Shown one piece after another: positions 24,224 through 32,878 of a stretch of DNA of 55,138 bases. Origin of the DNA: an uncultured Oscillospiraceae bacterium. Its GTDB lineage: Bacteria; Bacillota; Clostridia; Oscillospirales; Ruminococcaceae. Position numbers and translations under genes: made by a program. Every line of letters starts with the position of its first letter. The stretch's first letter is position 1. The DNA lies in contig CAJTSZ010000003.1 of NCBI GenBank assembly GCA_910578755.1, forward strand, positions 1 through 55,138. Direction: 5' to 3'. The notes under the pieces are model-generated. The model was given only the letters and a program-made list of their open reading frames with translations, had not been told where the DNA came from and made no database searches.

Positions 24224-25365
24224 TGAAAATTCTGATTAAAAACGGTACCTTGTGTACAATGACAGAAAATAAAATAGAAAAGGGTGACATTTTAATTGAA
24301 GGCGGAAAAATAGCCGCCATTGGCCCTGAAATTCAGGACCCCGCCGCCCAAGTAATAGACGCCTGCGGCCTTTATGTTATGCCCGGCTTAATTGACGCCC
24401 ACAGCCACATTGGTTTGTTTGACTTTAACAATGAGTATACGGTAGACGATGCAAACGAAATGACAGACCCTGTAACCATTGCAGTGGACGCAAGGTATGG
24501 CGTAAACCCAAAGGCAAGGGAATTCCGTGCTTCTTACGAACACGGCATTACTACATTGCTAATTACACCAGGCAGCGGGGACGTGTTCTGCGGGCTGCCA
24601 TTTGCATTAAAAACGTATGGCAATAACGTGTTTGACATGACCTTGAAAGCCCCCTGCGCTGTAAAAATCGCCTTAGGCGGGAACCCCAAAAATACATATG
24701 GGGATAGGAAACAGCTTCCCATGACGCGAATGGGGGTAGCCCATGTATTAAAAGAAACCTTCCGTAAAGCAAAAGAATATTTAGATAAAAAAGAGCGTAA
24801 GGAAGATGTAGACTATGATGCAAATATGGAAGCATTGGGCCTTGCTTTAAAAGGGGAAGTGCCCTGCAAGGTACACTGTACACAGTACGATATGTTAACG
24901 GCCATAGAGGTTTGCAAAGAGTATGGCGTGCATTTTTCCCTGGAACACGCATGGGGCGCTACCGACTATATGGACGAAATTGTTGAAAGCGGCTGCGACA
25001 TCTGCTACGGGCCCATTGCAACGTACCGTTCCCCCGGCGAGAGAAGGAAAATTGACGTTGAAGCAGTTAAGGAATTGGACCAGCGCGGCGTAAATGTTGC
25101 ATTGATTACAGACTCCCCCATTTTAAGCGAGCAATCTTTATACCACCACATTGGGGAAGCAGTAAGAGAAGGCCTTCCCCAGGAACGCGCGCTCCGTATG
25201 GTAACGGTAAACGCAGCGAAGGTGCTGGGTGTTGCAGACCGCATTGGCACATTGGAAGTAGGAAAAGATGCTGACATTATCCTTGTAAGAGGCCGTTTGG
25301 GCCTTGATACAGACGCTAAAGTGGAATACACACTGATTGACGGAAACATTGTGTATAAAAGGTAA
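24223..25365 (+). CDS. Imidazolonepropionase-like amidohydrolase (COG1228 type)
   Basis: This 380-residue metal-dependent hydrolase keeps all expected ligands: LIDAHSHIG (HxH), the His in CKVHCTQYD, the His in FSLEHAWG and the Asp in LITDSPI, with the C-terminal GTLEVGKDADIILV. The superfamily hydrolyses amide or ring C-N bonds; characterised COG1228 members include imidazolonepropionase and several dipeptidases/carboxypeptidases. Absence of hutU or hutH nearby and the adjacent peptide importer favour a peptide or N-acyl amino acid substrate (inference). It overlaps the degenerate paralogue by one base and is the last gene of the GntR operon. Confidence 0.92.
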   Translation: MKILIKNGTLCTMTENKIEKGDILIEGGKIAAIGPEIQDPAAQVIDACGLYVMPGLIDAHSHIGLFDFNNEYTVDDANEMTDPVTIAVDARYGVNPKAREFRASYEHGITTLLITPGSGDVFCGLPFALKTYGNNVFDMTLKAPCAVKIALGGNPKNTYGDRKQLPMTRMGVAHVLKETFRKAKEYLDKKERKEDVDYDANMEALGLALKGEVPCKVHCTQYDMLTAIEVCKEYGVHFSLEHAWGATDYMDEIVESGCDICYGPIATYRSPGERRKIDVEAVKELDQRGVNVALITDSPILSEQSLYHHIGEAVREGLPQERALRMVTVNAAKVLGVADRIGTLEVGKDADIILVRGRLGLDTDAKVEYTLIDGNIVYKR

Positions 25366-25445
25366 ATAAGTACGCTGGAAGGCGCACGTTTACAGAAAAT
25401 GCACTTTTTATGCGGAAATCATCTCATTACAGCATATATAAAAAT

Positions 25446-25482
25446 AACAGCCTTCCGGCATAGCCGGAGGGCTGTTGTTTTT
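25446..25482. terminator. Bidirectional terminator after the amidohydrolase operon
   Basis: A 14-bp stem (25446-25459 with 25463-25476, one G-U pair) has a 3-base loop and T-rich tail on the plus strand, and an A-rich left foot usable by the minus-strand gene ending at 25499. Confidence 0.9.
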
Positions 25483-25498
25483 ATACGGGTGTGGGGGG

Positions 25499-25825
25499 TT
25501 ACCAATCCCGCTGGCCAATGGCATCCTCTATATCAATAGGAATACCGAACCACTCCAGAATGTAGCCAACGGTTTCCCCAATACAATCCCGGGCCACTGT
25601 TTCAATTTCGCTGCCGTTTTCTTCAAATTCCTCCTGCAGGTCATTGATGGCCCATACAGCCTCGTCCAGCTTTTCCTGTATGGCTGCCGTATTGTTTTCG
25701 CCGGCTTCCAGCAGGCAAATCACCTTTTGCAACTCTGCCTTTACTTTATCCACAAGGAAGCCAGGGAAGTATTCATCCTGGTACATTTCCTCCAGCAATT
25801 TATAATTTGCGTCAAATGCTTTCAT
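25499..25825 (-). CDS. DUF5713-like small protein
   Basis: The gene encodes 108 mostly helical, acidic residues starting MKAFDANYKLLEEMYQDEYF and ending IDIEDAIGQRDW. This matches my memory of the DUF5713 family, whose function is unknown. No signal peptide or membrane segment is seen. The ATG at 25825 has GGAAAGGA upstream; an in-frame TTG at 25843 overlaps that site and is less likely. It is a single gene between the two amidohydrolase groups, with its own bidirectional terminator. Confidence 0.82.
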   Translation of the reverse strand: MKAFDANYKLLEEMYQDEYFPGFLVDKVKAELQKVICLLEAGENNTAAIQEKLDEAVWAINDLQEEFEENGSEIETVARDCIGETVGYILEWFGIPIDIEDAIGQRDW

Positions 25826-25927
25826 TCTCGTTTTCCTTTCCAATTTTCCGGTTTATTGCTTTTTAATTGCATCCCTTTACAAGGGGCTATGCAGTGTTTT
25901 TGGAACATCAAGCCCCTCGCGAAAAAC

Positions 25928-25972
25928 CTCAAAAAACCAATAAGGGAGGCCAATGGGCCTCCCTTATTGGTT
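25928..25972 (-). terminator. Terminator of the minus-strand amidohydrolase genes
   Basis: A perfect 17-bp stem (25935-25951 with 25956-25972) is followed, on the minus strand, by a run of T (25929-25934 as A on the plus strand). Confidence 0.92.
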
Positions 25973-26009
25973 GGAACCTCCCAGTGCAGGAAAACCTGCG
26001 CCTGAGGCT

Positions 26010-27173
26010 TTAAAGTGTGTTGTGGCAAACCTGGCCGTCAATCATGGTAAGGCGGCAAAGGCTCAGGCTGCTGAAGGGGTGGCCGTCAAAAATGGCGATA
26101 TCTGCGTCCTTGCCCTCTTCCAGGGAACCGATGCGGTTTTCCAAGCCCAGGGTTTTGGCTGGGTTAATGGTAACGCCCTCAAAGGCAGCCTTTTCACTTA
26201 AACCGTAGCGCATAAGCATACCAATGGTGGCGGGCAGGATGGCTGTTTGGGAGCCAGTATCCGCAGTGAGGGACACAGTAAGGCCCGCATTGGCAAGGAT
26301 GCCGGGGTTTTCGTAGCTCATGTTCCAAATTTCCTGCTTGGAGGGATGCCACAGGTAGGGGCCAATGGTGCAGCGCAGGTGTTTTTTCTGAAGGGCATTG
26401 GTAATCATGTAACCTTCGGTGCAGTGTTCAATGGTATAATCCAGGCCATATTCCTCGGCAATGCGGATGGCTGTCATAATATCATCGGAACGGTGGGCAT
26501 GGATACGGCAGCGCATTTCACCGCGGACAACGGGCACCAGGGCGTTGAGCTTAAAGTCCGGCTCCGGGGCCTTGGAGGGGTCTGTTTCGGCAGCTTTCAG
26601 CTTATCAGAGTAAACCTTGGCATTAAAGAGGGTTTCCCTTAAAAGGGCAGCGGTGCCCATACGGGTCATGGGGAGCTTACGGTCGGTACCGTAGCAGCGT
26701 TTTGGGTTTTCGCCCATAGCAAACTTCATTTGCTCTGTGCCTGGAATTACCATTTCGTCGGCAGTTTCCACATCCTTCAGCTTTACAACGGTGCCCATGC
26801 CGCCAATAACATTGGCGGAACCAGGCAGGATGCACACGGTGCTGAAGCCGGCGTTGCGCACCTTATCTATAGCAAAATCGTGGGGGTTTACAGCGTCCAT
26901 AGCGCGGATTTGTGGGGTGATGGGGTCGCTCATTTCGTTGCCATCCAGGGGGATGGATGGGTTGGTTCTTGGCTCGTTAAAGTTGGAAATGTGGGTGTGG
27001 CAGTCAATAAGCCCTGGCATAATCCAGCCTTTTTTTGCATCAATAACCTGAGCTCCGGCAGGAATTTCCACATTGCCTACAGCGGCTATTTTACCGTTTT
27101 CTACCAAAACAGTGCCGTTTTCAAAGGTTTCTCCTGTAATGGTGACAACTTTACCATTTGTAATTGCAATCAT
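26010..27173 (-). CDS. Imidazolonepropionase-like amidohydrolase, tandem copy 2
   Basis: This 387-residue metal hydrolase has complete ligands: GLIDCHTHI (HxH), RIHAHRSDD (His), TIEHCTEGY (His) and LTADTGSQ (Asp). C-terminal composite-domain markers are GSLEEGKDADIAIFDGHPF. It is about as long as, and clearly duplicated from, the gene at 27230-28393. They share blocks throughout, including PMTRMG/PMTRLG and the linker AADPSKAPKPDFKL-like stretch. AAGGAG precedes the ATG. It lies 56 bases downstream of its twin and should be co-transcribed, ending at the 25928-25972 terminator. Confidence 0.92.
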   Translation of the reverse strand: MIAITNGKVVTITGETFENGTVLVENGKIAAVGNVEIPAGAQVIDAKKGWIMPGLIDCHTHISNFNEPRTNPSIPLDGNEMSDPITPQIRAMDAVNPHDFAIDKVRNAGFSTVCILPGSANVIGGMGTVVKLKDVETADEMVIPGTEQMKFAMGENPKRCYGTDRKLPMTRMGTAALLRETLFNAKVYSDKLKAAETDPSKAPEPDFKLNALVPVVRGEMRCRIHAHRSDDIMTAIRIAEEYGLDYTIEHCTEGYMITNALQKKHLRCTIGPYLWHPSKQEIWNMSYENPGILANAGLTVSLTADTGSQTAILPATIGMLMRYGLSEKAAFEGVTINPAKTLGLENRIGSLEEGKDADIAIFDGHPFSSLSLCRLTMIDGQVCHNTL

Positions 27174-27229
27174 AATTCATATTCTCCTTTACCAGTTGTT
27201 GTTGAAAGGGATTATTCTACCCAGCGGCG

Positions 27230-28393
27230 TTAGAGGGTATTTTTATAGAATACGCCGTCAATCATTACAGCACGGCAGAGGGTCATACTGTCGAAGGGGT
27301 GGCCGTCAAAAATGGCAATATCCGCGTCCTTGCCCTCTTCCAGGGAGCCAATGCGGTCTTGCAGCTGGAGGATGGTGGCGGGGTTGATAGTAAGGGCCTT
27401 AATGGCGTCCTGTTCGCTCATGCCGCGGCGCATAATTAGGCCGGCGGTAAAGGGCAGCACACTGGTTTGGGAACCAGTATCCGCAGTGAGGCAGACGGTC
27501 ATGTTTTTTTCTTTGCTTAAAATGCCGGGGTTATCCATAGTGAGGCCGTGGGTCTCCATTTTTCCAGGGGCAGAAAGGTGGGGCCCAAGGACGCAGCGAA
27601 CGTGTTTTTCGTTTAACACGTCCTTTATTTTATAGCCCTCGGTGCAGTGTTCAATCACATAATCCAGGTTGTATTCCTCGGCAATGCGGATGGCGGTTAA
27701 AATATCATCGGAACGGTGGGCGTGCATACGGCAGCGCATTTCGCCGCGAACCACCGGAACCAGCGGGTCCAGCTTAAAGTCCGGCTTAGGGGCTTTGGAT
27801 GGGTCGGCTTCGGCTGCTTTTAAATCGTCGGAATATTTTTTTGCGTTATACAGGGTTTCGCGGAGGATGGCAGCCACGCCCAACCGGGTCATAGGCATTT
27901 GCTTTCTGTTGCCGTAGTTGCGTTTTGGGTTTTCGCCAAATGCAAATTTCATCTGCTCGCTGCCTGGAATGGCCATTTCCTGGGCGGTGTGGCCCCTGAG
28001 CTTAATGGAAATGCCGGTTCCGCCAATAACATTGCCGGAACCAGGTGTGGAATACACGGTGGTGAAGCCGGCCTCACGGACGGGCACAATAGCATAATCG
28101 TCGGGGTAAACGGCGTCCATAGCACGAACCTGGGCCTGGATTGGGCCACTCATTTCATTGCCGTCGTAAAGGCCGGGCATGGTACCTGGCTCGTTAAAGT
28201 TACAAATGTGGGTATGGCAGTCGATAAGGCCTGGCATTACCCAGCAGCCGGAGGCATCCACTACCTGGGCGTTTTGTGGTACGGGGATGTTTTGGCCCAC
28301 GGCCTTAATTTTACCGTCCTCTACTAGGACGGTCCCGTTTTCGTAAGTTTCGCCTGTTACGGTAACAACTTTACCATTGATAATTGCTGTCAT
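27230..28393 (-). CDS. Imidazolonepropionase-like amidohydrolase, tandem copy 1
   Basis: This 387-residue enzyme, twin of the next gene, has intact metal ligands in GLIDCHTHICNF, RMHAHRSDD, VIEHCTEGY and LTADTGSQ, and ends with GSLEEGKDADIAIFDGHPF. AAGGAGG lies before the ATG. It is the first gene of the minus-strand pair behind a clear promoter at 28474-28502. The two copies differ most around the loops after HTHI (NFNEPRTNPS versus NFNEPGTMPG) and near residues 240-270, which may reflect different substrate side chains (inference). Confidence 0.92.
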   Translation of the reverse strand: MTAIINGKVVTVTGETYENGTVLVEDGKIKAVGQNIPVPQNAQVVDASGCWVMPGLIDCHTHICNFNEPGTMPGLYDGNEMSGPIQAQVRAMDAVYPDDYAIVPVREAGFTTVYSTPGSGNVIGGTGISIKLRGHTAQEMAIPGSEQMKFAFGENPKRNYGNRKQMPMTRLGVAAILRETLYNAKKYSDDLKAAEADPSKAPKPDFKLDPLVPVVRGEMRCRMHAHRSDDILTAIRIAEEYNLDYVIEHCTEGYKIKDVLNEKHVRCVLGPHLSAPGKMETHGLTMDNPGILSKEKNMTVCLTADTGSQTSVLPFTAGLIMRRGMSEQDAIKALTINPATILQLQDRIGSLEEGKDADIAIFDGHPFDSMTLCRAVMIDGVFYKNTL

Positions 28394-28473
28394 TCTCTTG
28401 CTTCCTCCTTGATGAATGTACTGGCCGGGCTATCTTCCCTGGCCATGACTCTTCTATAAAAAGGCACAAGTTC

Positions 28474-28502
28474 ATAATAGCACAGGAAAAGTAGTTTTGC
28501 AA
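28474..28502 (-). promoter_or_regulatory. Sigma-A promoter of the tandem amidohydrolase genes
   Basis: On the minus strand: TTGCAA (28497-28502), a 17-bp spacer and TATTAT (28474-28479), 80 bases upstream of the ATG. The same hexamers and spacing occur in the promoter of the ribosomal operon at 47343-47371. Confidence 0.7.
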
Positions 28503-28574
28503 ATAACTGCCTATAATTTTGCATAATTATATTGCTATTTGTATATTATGCTTAAAAACTGCCCTTTTTTATGC

Positions 28575-29388
28575 GCAAAATATTTTTAGGAGGCATTAGC
28601 TGCCTCCAAGCTCCTGCTTACGGGGCCTCCCCGGGCCCAAACCTTGCAGCGGTGTACCGCTACAAGGTAGCAAGCTTGCTTTCAGCAAACTTTTTGGGGG
28701 TTCCACCCCCAAACCCGGCCCATTTCTTTTGTGTGAAAAGAAATGGGGGAAAGAAGCCGCAATTCAGCGGGATACCCGCTGAATTGGCAGCAAGTTCGCA
28801 AAGCGAACTTGTGGGTTACACCCCTGTACCCCTTCCGGTCGGCCTGCTGGCGCAAAAGGCTGGGCTACGCCACTTACTGCCCCTACTGCAAAGCGGTTGG
28901 CCATGCTCGCCTTGTTTTTGATTATAATATGCCGTGCGTTCTCACATGGCCAAGCCCTCCCCAAGGTGTAGTCGGGCTTTCCGCTAATGTTAATTCATAG
29001 GCACTGGCCCCTTAACCGTTATAGCCTGAAAATTCCGTAATGCCCTGCACAGGCAGGGCTACTAAGCGGGTAGTCTGCCCCCTCCTTTGGGCAGACCAAC
29101 CGTTGTGCAGTACAGCGAACTTATGATACGGCTATGTTCCCATGCAAAGTATGGGAACGGCCTATTATAATGGAACGCTGTACAAACACCGGTTGCCGCC
29201 GCTTATTGAGTGGCAGGGGCAAATTTGGGGTCCAGGGGGTACCCCGGCATTTTTCTTTTCCATATTTCTTTTGATGCCAAAAGAAATATGGCCTGGGGTC
29301 TTAGGGGCCGGAGGGCACCTAAAGAGGTATGAGGGCGAGCCCCAATAGCAAAGGTTTGGAAGTGGCTGAATACTTCCAAAAGAAAAAG
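28575..29388. repeat. Dispersed modular palindromic repeat, long copy 3
   Basis: This gene-free stretch of about 800 bases is made of consecutive hairpins. These include GGAGGC/GCCTCC (28589-28594 with 28602-28607) and CCTTGCAGCGG/CCGCTACAAGG (28642-28667). CAATTCAGCGGG/CCCGCTGAATTG (28760-28786) and CAAGTTCGC/GCGAACTTG (28791-28811) follow, then GTCTGCCC/GGGCAGAC (29073-29096). Last are GTTCCCAT/ATGGGAAC (about 29137-29159), CCATATTTCTTTTG/CAAAAGAAATATGG (29260-29291) and TTTGGAAGT/ACTTCCAAA (29355-29380). Its right end abuts the terminator of the MATE gene. Weak ORFs inside it lack ribosome-binding sites. Confidence 0.8.
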
Positions 29389-29435
29389 CCCCCGGTTTTC
29401 CACATTCCCTTGTGAGGAGTGTGGAAAACCGAGGG
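29389..29435 (-). terminator. Terminator of the MATE gene
   Basis: On the minus strand a 16-bp stem (29420-29435 with 29389-29404, near-perfect) is followed by CTTTTTCTTTT, 7 bases after the MATE stop. Confidence 0.88.
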
Positions 29436-29441
29436 AGAATT

Positions 29442-30797
29442 TTACTGTGCCCCTGCCCTTGCAAAGGCCTTTTTGCGTACCAGCAGATAACATACTGCAT
29501 GGATAGATGTAGTAAGGACCCAGGAAATGGGGTAAGAAATGTACAGGCAGAACAGGGTTCTTTCCACCTGGAAAACGGTGAATATCCAAATAAGGCGGAA
29601 GAGGCAGGCCCCGGTGAGGGAAACCAGCATAGGCATAATGGAGTAGCCCAAGCCGCGGATACTGCCTACCAAAACATCCATTAAGCCGCAAAGGAAATAG
29701 GTGGCGCTGACCAGACTCAGGCGCACCAGGCCGTATTGGATAACCTCCGGCGAGGAGGAGTAAATTCCCAGCAGCTGGCTGCCAAACAGGTAGGCCCCAT
29801 TGCCCAAAACAATACCCACCACGGCAACTACCAGCAGGCACTGCACCAGTACCTTGTCCACCCGTTTAAACTCCCTGGCGCCCATATTTTGGCTGGTAAA
29901 GCTAAGGGAGGTTTGGTACACGGCGTTCATTGCGGTGTAAACAAAGCCTTCAATGTTGCTGGCGGCGGTATTGCCGGCCATAACCAAGGAACCGAAGGAG
30001 TTGACTGAGGACTGAATCAGCACATTGGAAATATTAAAGATGGTACCCTGCAGGCCCGCAGGCAGGCCGATGCGCAGCATTTCCATAAGGGACTTTTTGT
30101 GGAACTTCAGCTGCTTTATATCCAAGTGGCAGGGGCCTTCCGTTTTAATTAAACAGAGGGTAATTAAGGCCGCGGAAATAATTTGGGAGATAATAGTTGC
30201 CAAAGCCACGCCGGCTACGCCCATTTTAAAAACAATAACAAAAATAAGGTTGAAAACGACATTTACAACACCGGCCAGTGTGAGAAAATAGAGAGGGCGT
30301 TTGGTATCCCCAATGGCCCGCAAAATGGCGGCGCCAAAGTTATACAGCATAAAGGCTGGCATACCAATAAAATAAATTTGCATATATAGGGCCGACTGGT
30401 CAATAACATCGTCGGGGGTACCCATAAGGGTAAGCATGGGCCTTGCCAGCAGGATACCAGCGAAGATAAGGATAACGCCTCCCACCAAGGCGGAAAAGAC
30501 GGCGGTATGTACCGTTTCGCTGACAGCCTCCGCATCCCTTGCGCCGTAGCTGCGGGCAGCCACCACGTTGGCCCCAATGGAAAGGCCAATAAACATATTG
30601 ATAATCAGGTTAATTAGGGAACTGGTGGAACCTACGGCCGCCAGAGCCTCACTGCCTGCAAAACGGCCCACAACAACAATATCCGCCGCGTTAAAAAGCA
30701 GCTGTAAAATGCCGCTGAGCATCAGCGGCAGGGCAAAGGCCAATATTTTGCTTAGTATGGGCCCGCTGCACATATCCATTTCGTATGTTCTTTTCAT
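29442..30797 (-). CDS. MATE family multidrug/toxin efflux protein
   Basis: This integral membrane protein of 451 residues with about 12 hydrophobic segments matches MATE transporters, which export drugs or metabolites using a sodium or proton gradient. Typical stretches are PLMLSGILQLLFNAADIVVVGRF, ALAAVGSTSSLINLIINMFIGLSIGANVV and the mirrored second half GLPAGLQGTIFNISNVLIQSSVNSFG. The ATG at 30797 was chosen (MKRTYEMDM, with GAGGAAGGG upstream); the frame runs open to 30902 but that part is leucine and proline-rich and lacks a site. It stands alone between the ribosomal operon and a repeat block. The substrate is unknown. Confidence 0.93.
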   Translation of the reverse strand: MKRTYEMDMCSGPILSKILAFALPLMLSGILQLLFNAADIVVVGRFAGSEALAAVGSTSSLINLIINMFIGLSIGANVVAARSYGARDAEAVSETVHTAVFSALVGGVILIFAGILLARPMLTLMGTPDDVIDQSALYMQIYFIGMPAFMLYNFGAAILRAIGDTKRPLYFLTLAGVVNVVFNLIFVIVFKMGVAGVALATIISQIISAALITLCLIKTEGPCHLDIKQLKFHKKSLMEMLRIGLPAGLQGTIFNISNVLIQSSVNSFGSLVMAGNTAASNIEGFVYTAMNAVYQTSLSFTSQNMGAREFKRVDKVLVQCLLVVAVVGIVLGNGAYLFGSQLLGIYSSSPEVIQYGLVRLSLVSATYFLCGLMDVLVGSIRGLGYSIMPMLVSLTGACLFRLIWIFTVFQVERTLFCLYISYPISWVLTTSIHAVCYLLVRKKAFARAGAQ

Positions 30798-30899
30798 AAC
30801 ACCCTTCCTCTCTTGAAAAGCAAGCGCTTTTGGGCAGCACCGGGGAGGTTTTCCTATGTCCCCACGGCGCTTTGGTTTATTCAATAGAAGTAATAATAG

Positions 30900-30941
30900 C
30901 AAAAAGAGGGGTAAAAAGCAACAGCTTTTACCCCATTTTTT
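30900..30941. terminator. Hairpin upstream of the MATE gene
   Basis: GGGGTAAAA (30908-30916) pairs with TTTTACCCC (30926-30934), with T-runs available on both strands. On the minus strand it lies between the ribosomal operon end and the MATE start. It could be a back-up terminator for the ribosomal operon or an attenuator in the MATE leader. Confidence 0.6.
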
Positions 30942-30954
30942 GCCTTTATTGCAT

Positions 30955-31215
30955 TATTGAAAGGCAATATGCAGGGGCCCTATCGCCCCTGCACCCAAGC
31001 CATATTTCTTTTGGAGGTATGGGCTGCCTCTCTATGCCTGTGCCAGCGGGCTTACGCAAGCCCAAAACTTACAGCGGTATACCGCTGTAAGTTTTGGGTC
31101 CAGGGTTTGGGGCTGAAAGCCCCATAAAGAAAAGGGGCATGGGTGCTGGGGTGGAGCGCCCTGCATAATGTGTGGGCCGCGGAGGCCTACAAAAAGGGGT
31201 ACGGGGCTGAAAGCC
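30955..31215. repeat. Dispersed modular palindromic repeat, copy 4
   Basis: It contains a perfect 17-bp hairpin, CCCAAAACTTACAGCGG with its complement (31061-31077 with 31082-31098, loop TATA), shared with 54902-54929. It also has two GGGGCTGAAAGCCC modules (near 31110 and 31204) and the CATATTTCTTTTGGAGG start seen at 3176. No gene is supported between 30798 and 31277. Confidence 0.75.
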
Positions 31216-31237
31216 CTAAAAAGTTTATTGAAAAAAG

Positions 31238-31273
31238 AAAAGCCCCCTTGCCTTTTTAGGCAAGGGGGCTTTT
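31238..31273 (-). terminator. Terminator of the S10-spc-alpha ribosomal operon
   Basis: A perfect 15-bp stem (31238-31252 with 31259-31273), with a T-run on the minus strand, lies 5 bases after the rplQ stop. Confidence 0.93.
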
Positions 31274-31277
31274 TACG

Positions 31278-31619
31278 CTATATCAATTCAATAATAGCCA
31301 TTTCCGCTGCGTCGCCGCGGCGTGGGCCTACCTTGATAATACGGCTGTAGCCACCGTTTCTTTCTTTGTATTTTGGAGCAATCTCGTCAAATACTTTTTT
31401 AGCAACGGTTTCTTTTGTAATGTAAGAGTACACCTGACGCTTGGAGTGGAGGTTATCCAGCTTAGCTTTGGTGATAATTTTGTCAGTCATAGCTTTTACT
31501 TCTTTAGCTCTGGTAACTGTTGTTTCAATTTTGCCGTTTTCCAACAGATAAGTTACCATTGCTCTAAGCATAGCAGTTCTGCTATCCGTAGCTCTGCCGA
31601 GTTTTCTGGTACCTGGCAT
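31278..31619 (-). CDS. rplQ: 50S ribosomal protein L17
   Basis: This 113-residue protein of the large subunit surrounds the peptide exit region. Recognisable family blocks are MPGTRKLGRATDSRTAMLRA, TTVTRAKEVKAMTDKIIT and the C-terminal GGYSRIIKVGPRRGDAAEMAII. It is the last gene of the ribosomal cluster, 45 bases after rpoA and directly before the operon terminator, the usual place. Confidence 0.98.
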   Translation of the reverse strand: MPGTRKLGRATDSRTAMLRAMVTYLLENGKIETTVTRAKEVKAMTDKIITKAKLDNLHSKRQVYSYITKETVAKKVFDEIAPKYKERNGGYSRIIKVGPRRGDAAEMAIIELI

Positions 31620-31664
31620 TCAAATTCACTCCTTTATAGTGGGATAATTGAATGGTATTCTCAA

Positions 31665-32663
31665 CTATTCATCGTTTTTATTGAGGCTGAAACCAAGGGA
31701 ATCCAGCTTGGCCAAAACTTCTTCCAAGGACTTTTTACCCAGGTTTCTAACCTTCATCATTTCGTCCTGTGATTTATTGATTAAATCACTAACATTGTTA
31801 ACCCCTGCCCGTTTTAAGCAGTTAAACGCACGCACAGAGAGGTCAAGCTCTTCAATGGTCATCTCAAGAGCCTTTTCTTTTCCGGTATCTTCCTGAGTAT
31901 CCATGATCTCAGTATTGCTCACTTCTTCAGATAAATCTACGAAGTGGTTGAGTTGTCTATTGAGGATCTTGGCTGAAAGAGAGACAGCTTCCTTTGCAGA
32001 GATTGTCCCGTCTGTCCACACTTCCAAAGTCAGTTTGTCATAGTCTGTAATCTGCTCCACACGTGTGTTTTCAACAACGTAATTCACCTTTAAAACAGGT
32101 GTGTAAATGCTGTCAATATAAATCCGGTTAAGGATAAATTTATCCACCTGGGATTTATCCTGTATGGATTTATCCGCATTTTTTTCCTTAGCCGTTTGCT
32201 TGTTTTTATCGGCAGAGACGTAGCCCTGGCCTTTATCTAAAACAATTTCCATTCTAAGGGAAGCGTTTGGCCCCAGGGTAGCAATATGCATGCTTGGGTC
32301 GAGAATTTCCACATCGGCGTCACACTGGATGGAGCCGGCTGTAACCTCGCCTTCACCTTCTGCATTGATGTACACTATTTTTGGGCCTTCGCAATAAAGC
32401 TTAGCAGTTAAACCTTTAATGTTCAGAACAATTTCTGTAACATCTTCTTTAACGCCCTCGATGGTTGAGAATTCGTGTTGTACGCCATCAATTTTAATTG
32501 ATGTAACCGCAACACCAGGAAGCGAGGAGAGCAGCACACGCCGTAGGCTGTTGCCTAAAGTTGTTCCAAAACCTCTGTCGAGGGGTTCTACCACAAATCT
32601 GCCGTAGGTACCGTCAGATTTCAGTTCCGCCGTCTCGATTTTTGGTTCGATGATCTTTACCAT
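31665..32663 (-). CDS. rpoA: RNA polymerase alpha subunit
   Basis: Alpha forms the dimer that nucleates RNA polymerase assembly; its C-terminal domain contacts UP elements and activators. The N-terminal domain shows GFGTTLGNSLRRVLLSSLPG and DSIYTPVLKVNYVVENTRV; the C-terminal domain shows LSVRAFNCLKRAGVNNVSDL and VRNLGKKSLEEV. At 332 residues it is longer than the usual 314-316. The extra residues (about 156-178, Lys/Asp/Gln-rich) fall between YVSADKNK and IYIDSIYTPV. AAGGAGGG precedes the ATG, and a 215-base gap separates it from rpsD. Confidence 0.98.
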   Translation of the reverse strand: MVKIIEPKIETAELKSDGTYGRFVVEPLDRGFGTTLGNSLRRVLLSSLPGVAVTSIKIDGVQHEFSTIEGVKEDVTEIVLNIKGLTAKLYCEGPKIVYINAEGEGEVTAGSIQCDADVEILDPSMHIATLGPNASLRMEIVLDKGQGYVSADKNKQTAKEKNADKSIQDKSQVDKFILNRIYIDSIYTPVLKVNYVVENTRVEQITDYDKLTLEVWTDGTISAKEAVSLSAKILNRQLNHFVDLSEEVSNTEIMDTQEDTGKEKALEMTIEELDLSVRAFNCLKRAGVNNVSDLINKSQDEMMKVRNLGKKSLEEVLAKLDSLGFSLNKNDE

Positions 32664-32878
32664 AATAAACCCTCCTTTAGTAATAGGTATTGGCCAAAAA
32701 ACCTTTGAACCAATCCCCCATATTTTTTTCGCATTCCCATGCTGATTTTAATTGTGGCAAACCGCCCCAAAGGGCGCTATGCCTTTTGCGGCACCGGGGC
32801 AATTTGGCACGCGCCAGCCCGGGGCCACAGCTCGTAAACAACCAATAAACTGCCGCCCCAAGGGTTTGGCGTTCATTA
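32664..32878 (-). other. Structured 215-base gap between rpsD and rpoA
   Basis: This gap in an otherwise tightly packed operon holds GC-rich segments with inverted GCCCC/GGGGC pieces (near 32760-32860) and no gene. An ORF through it (32677-32964) overlaps rpsD and has no ribosome-binding site. It may be an internal leader where S4 or processing enzymes act on the message, or it may be a repeat remnant. Confidence 0.45.

Noticed and set aside
22385..28393. Histidine utilisation (hut) locus
   Set aside because: Although the enzymes resemble imidazolonepropionase, no hutH, hutU or hutG is present and four paralogues would be excessive.
28575..29388. Insertion sequence with transposase
   Set aside because: Repeated palindromes are present but no transposase frame or terminal inverted repeats with target duplication could be seen.
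29203..29841. Minus-strand frame of 212 codons near the MATE gene
   Set aside because: It overlaps the MATE gene and its terminator in another frame and reads through palindromic repeats.
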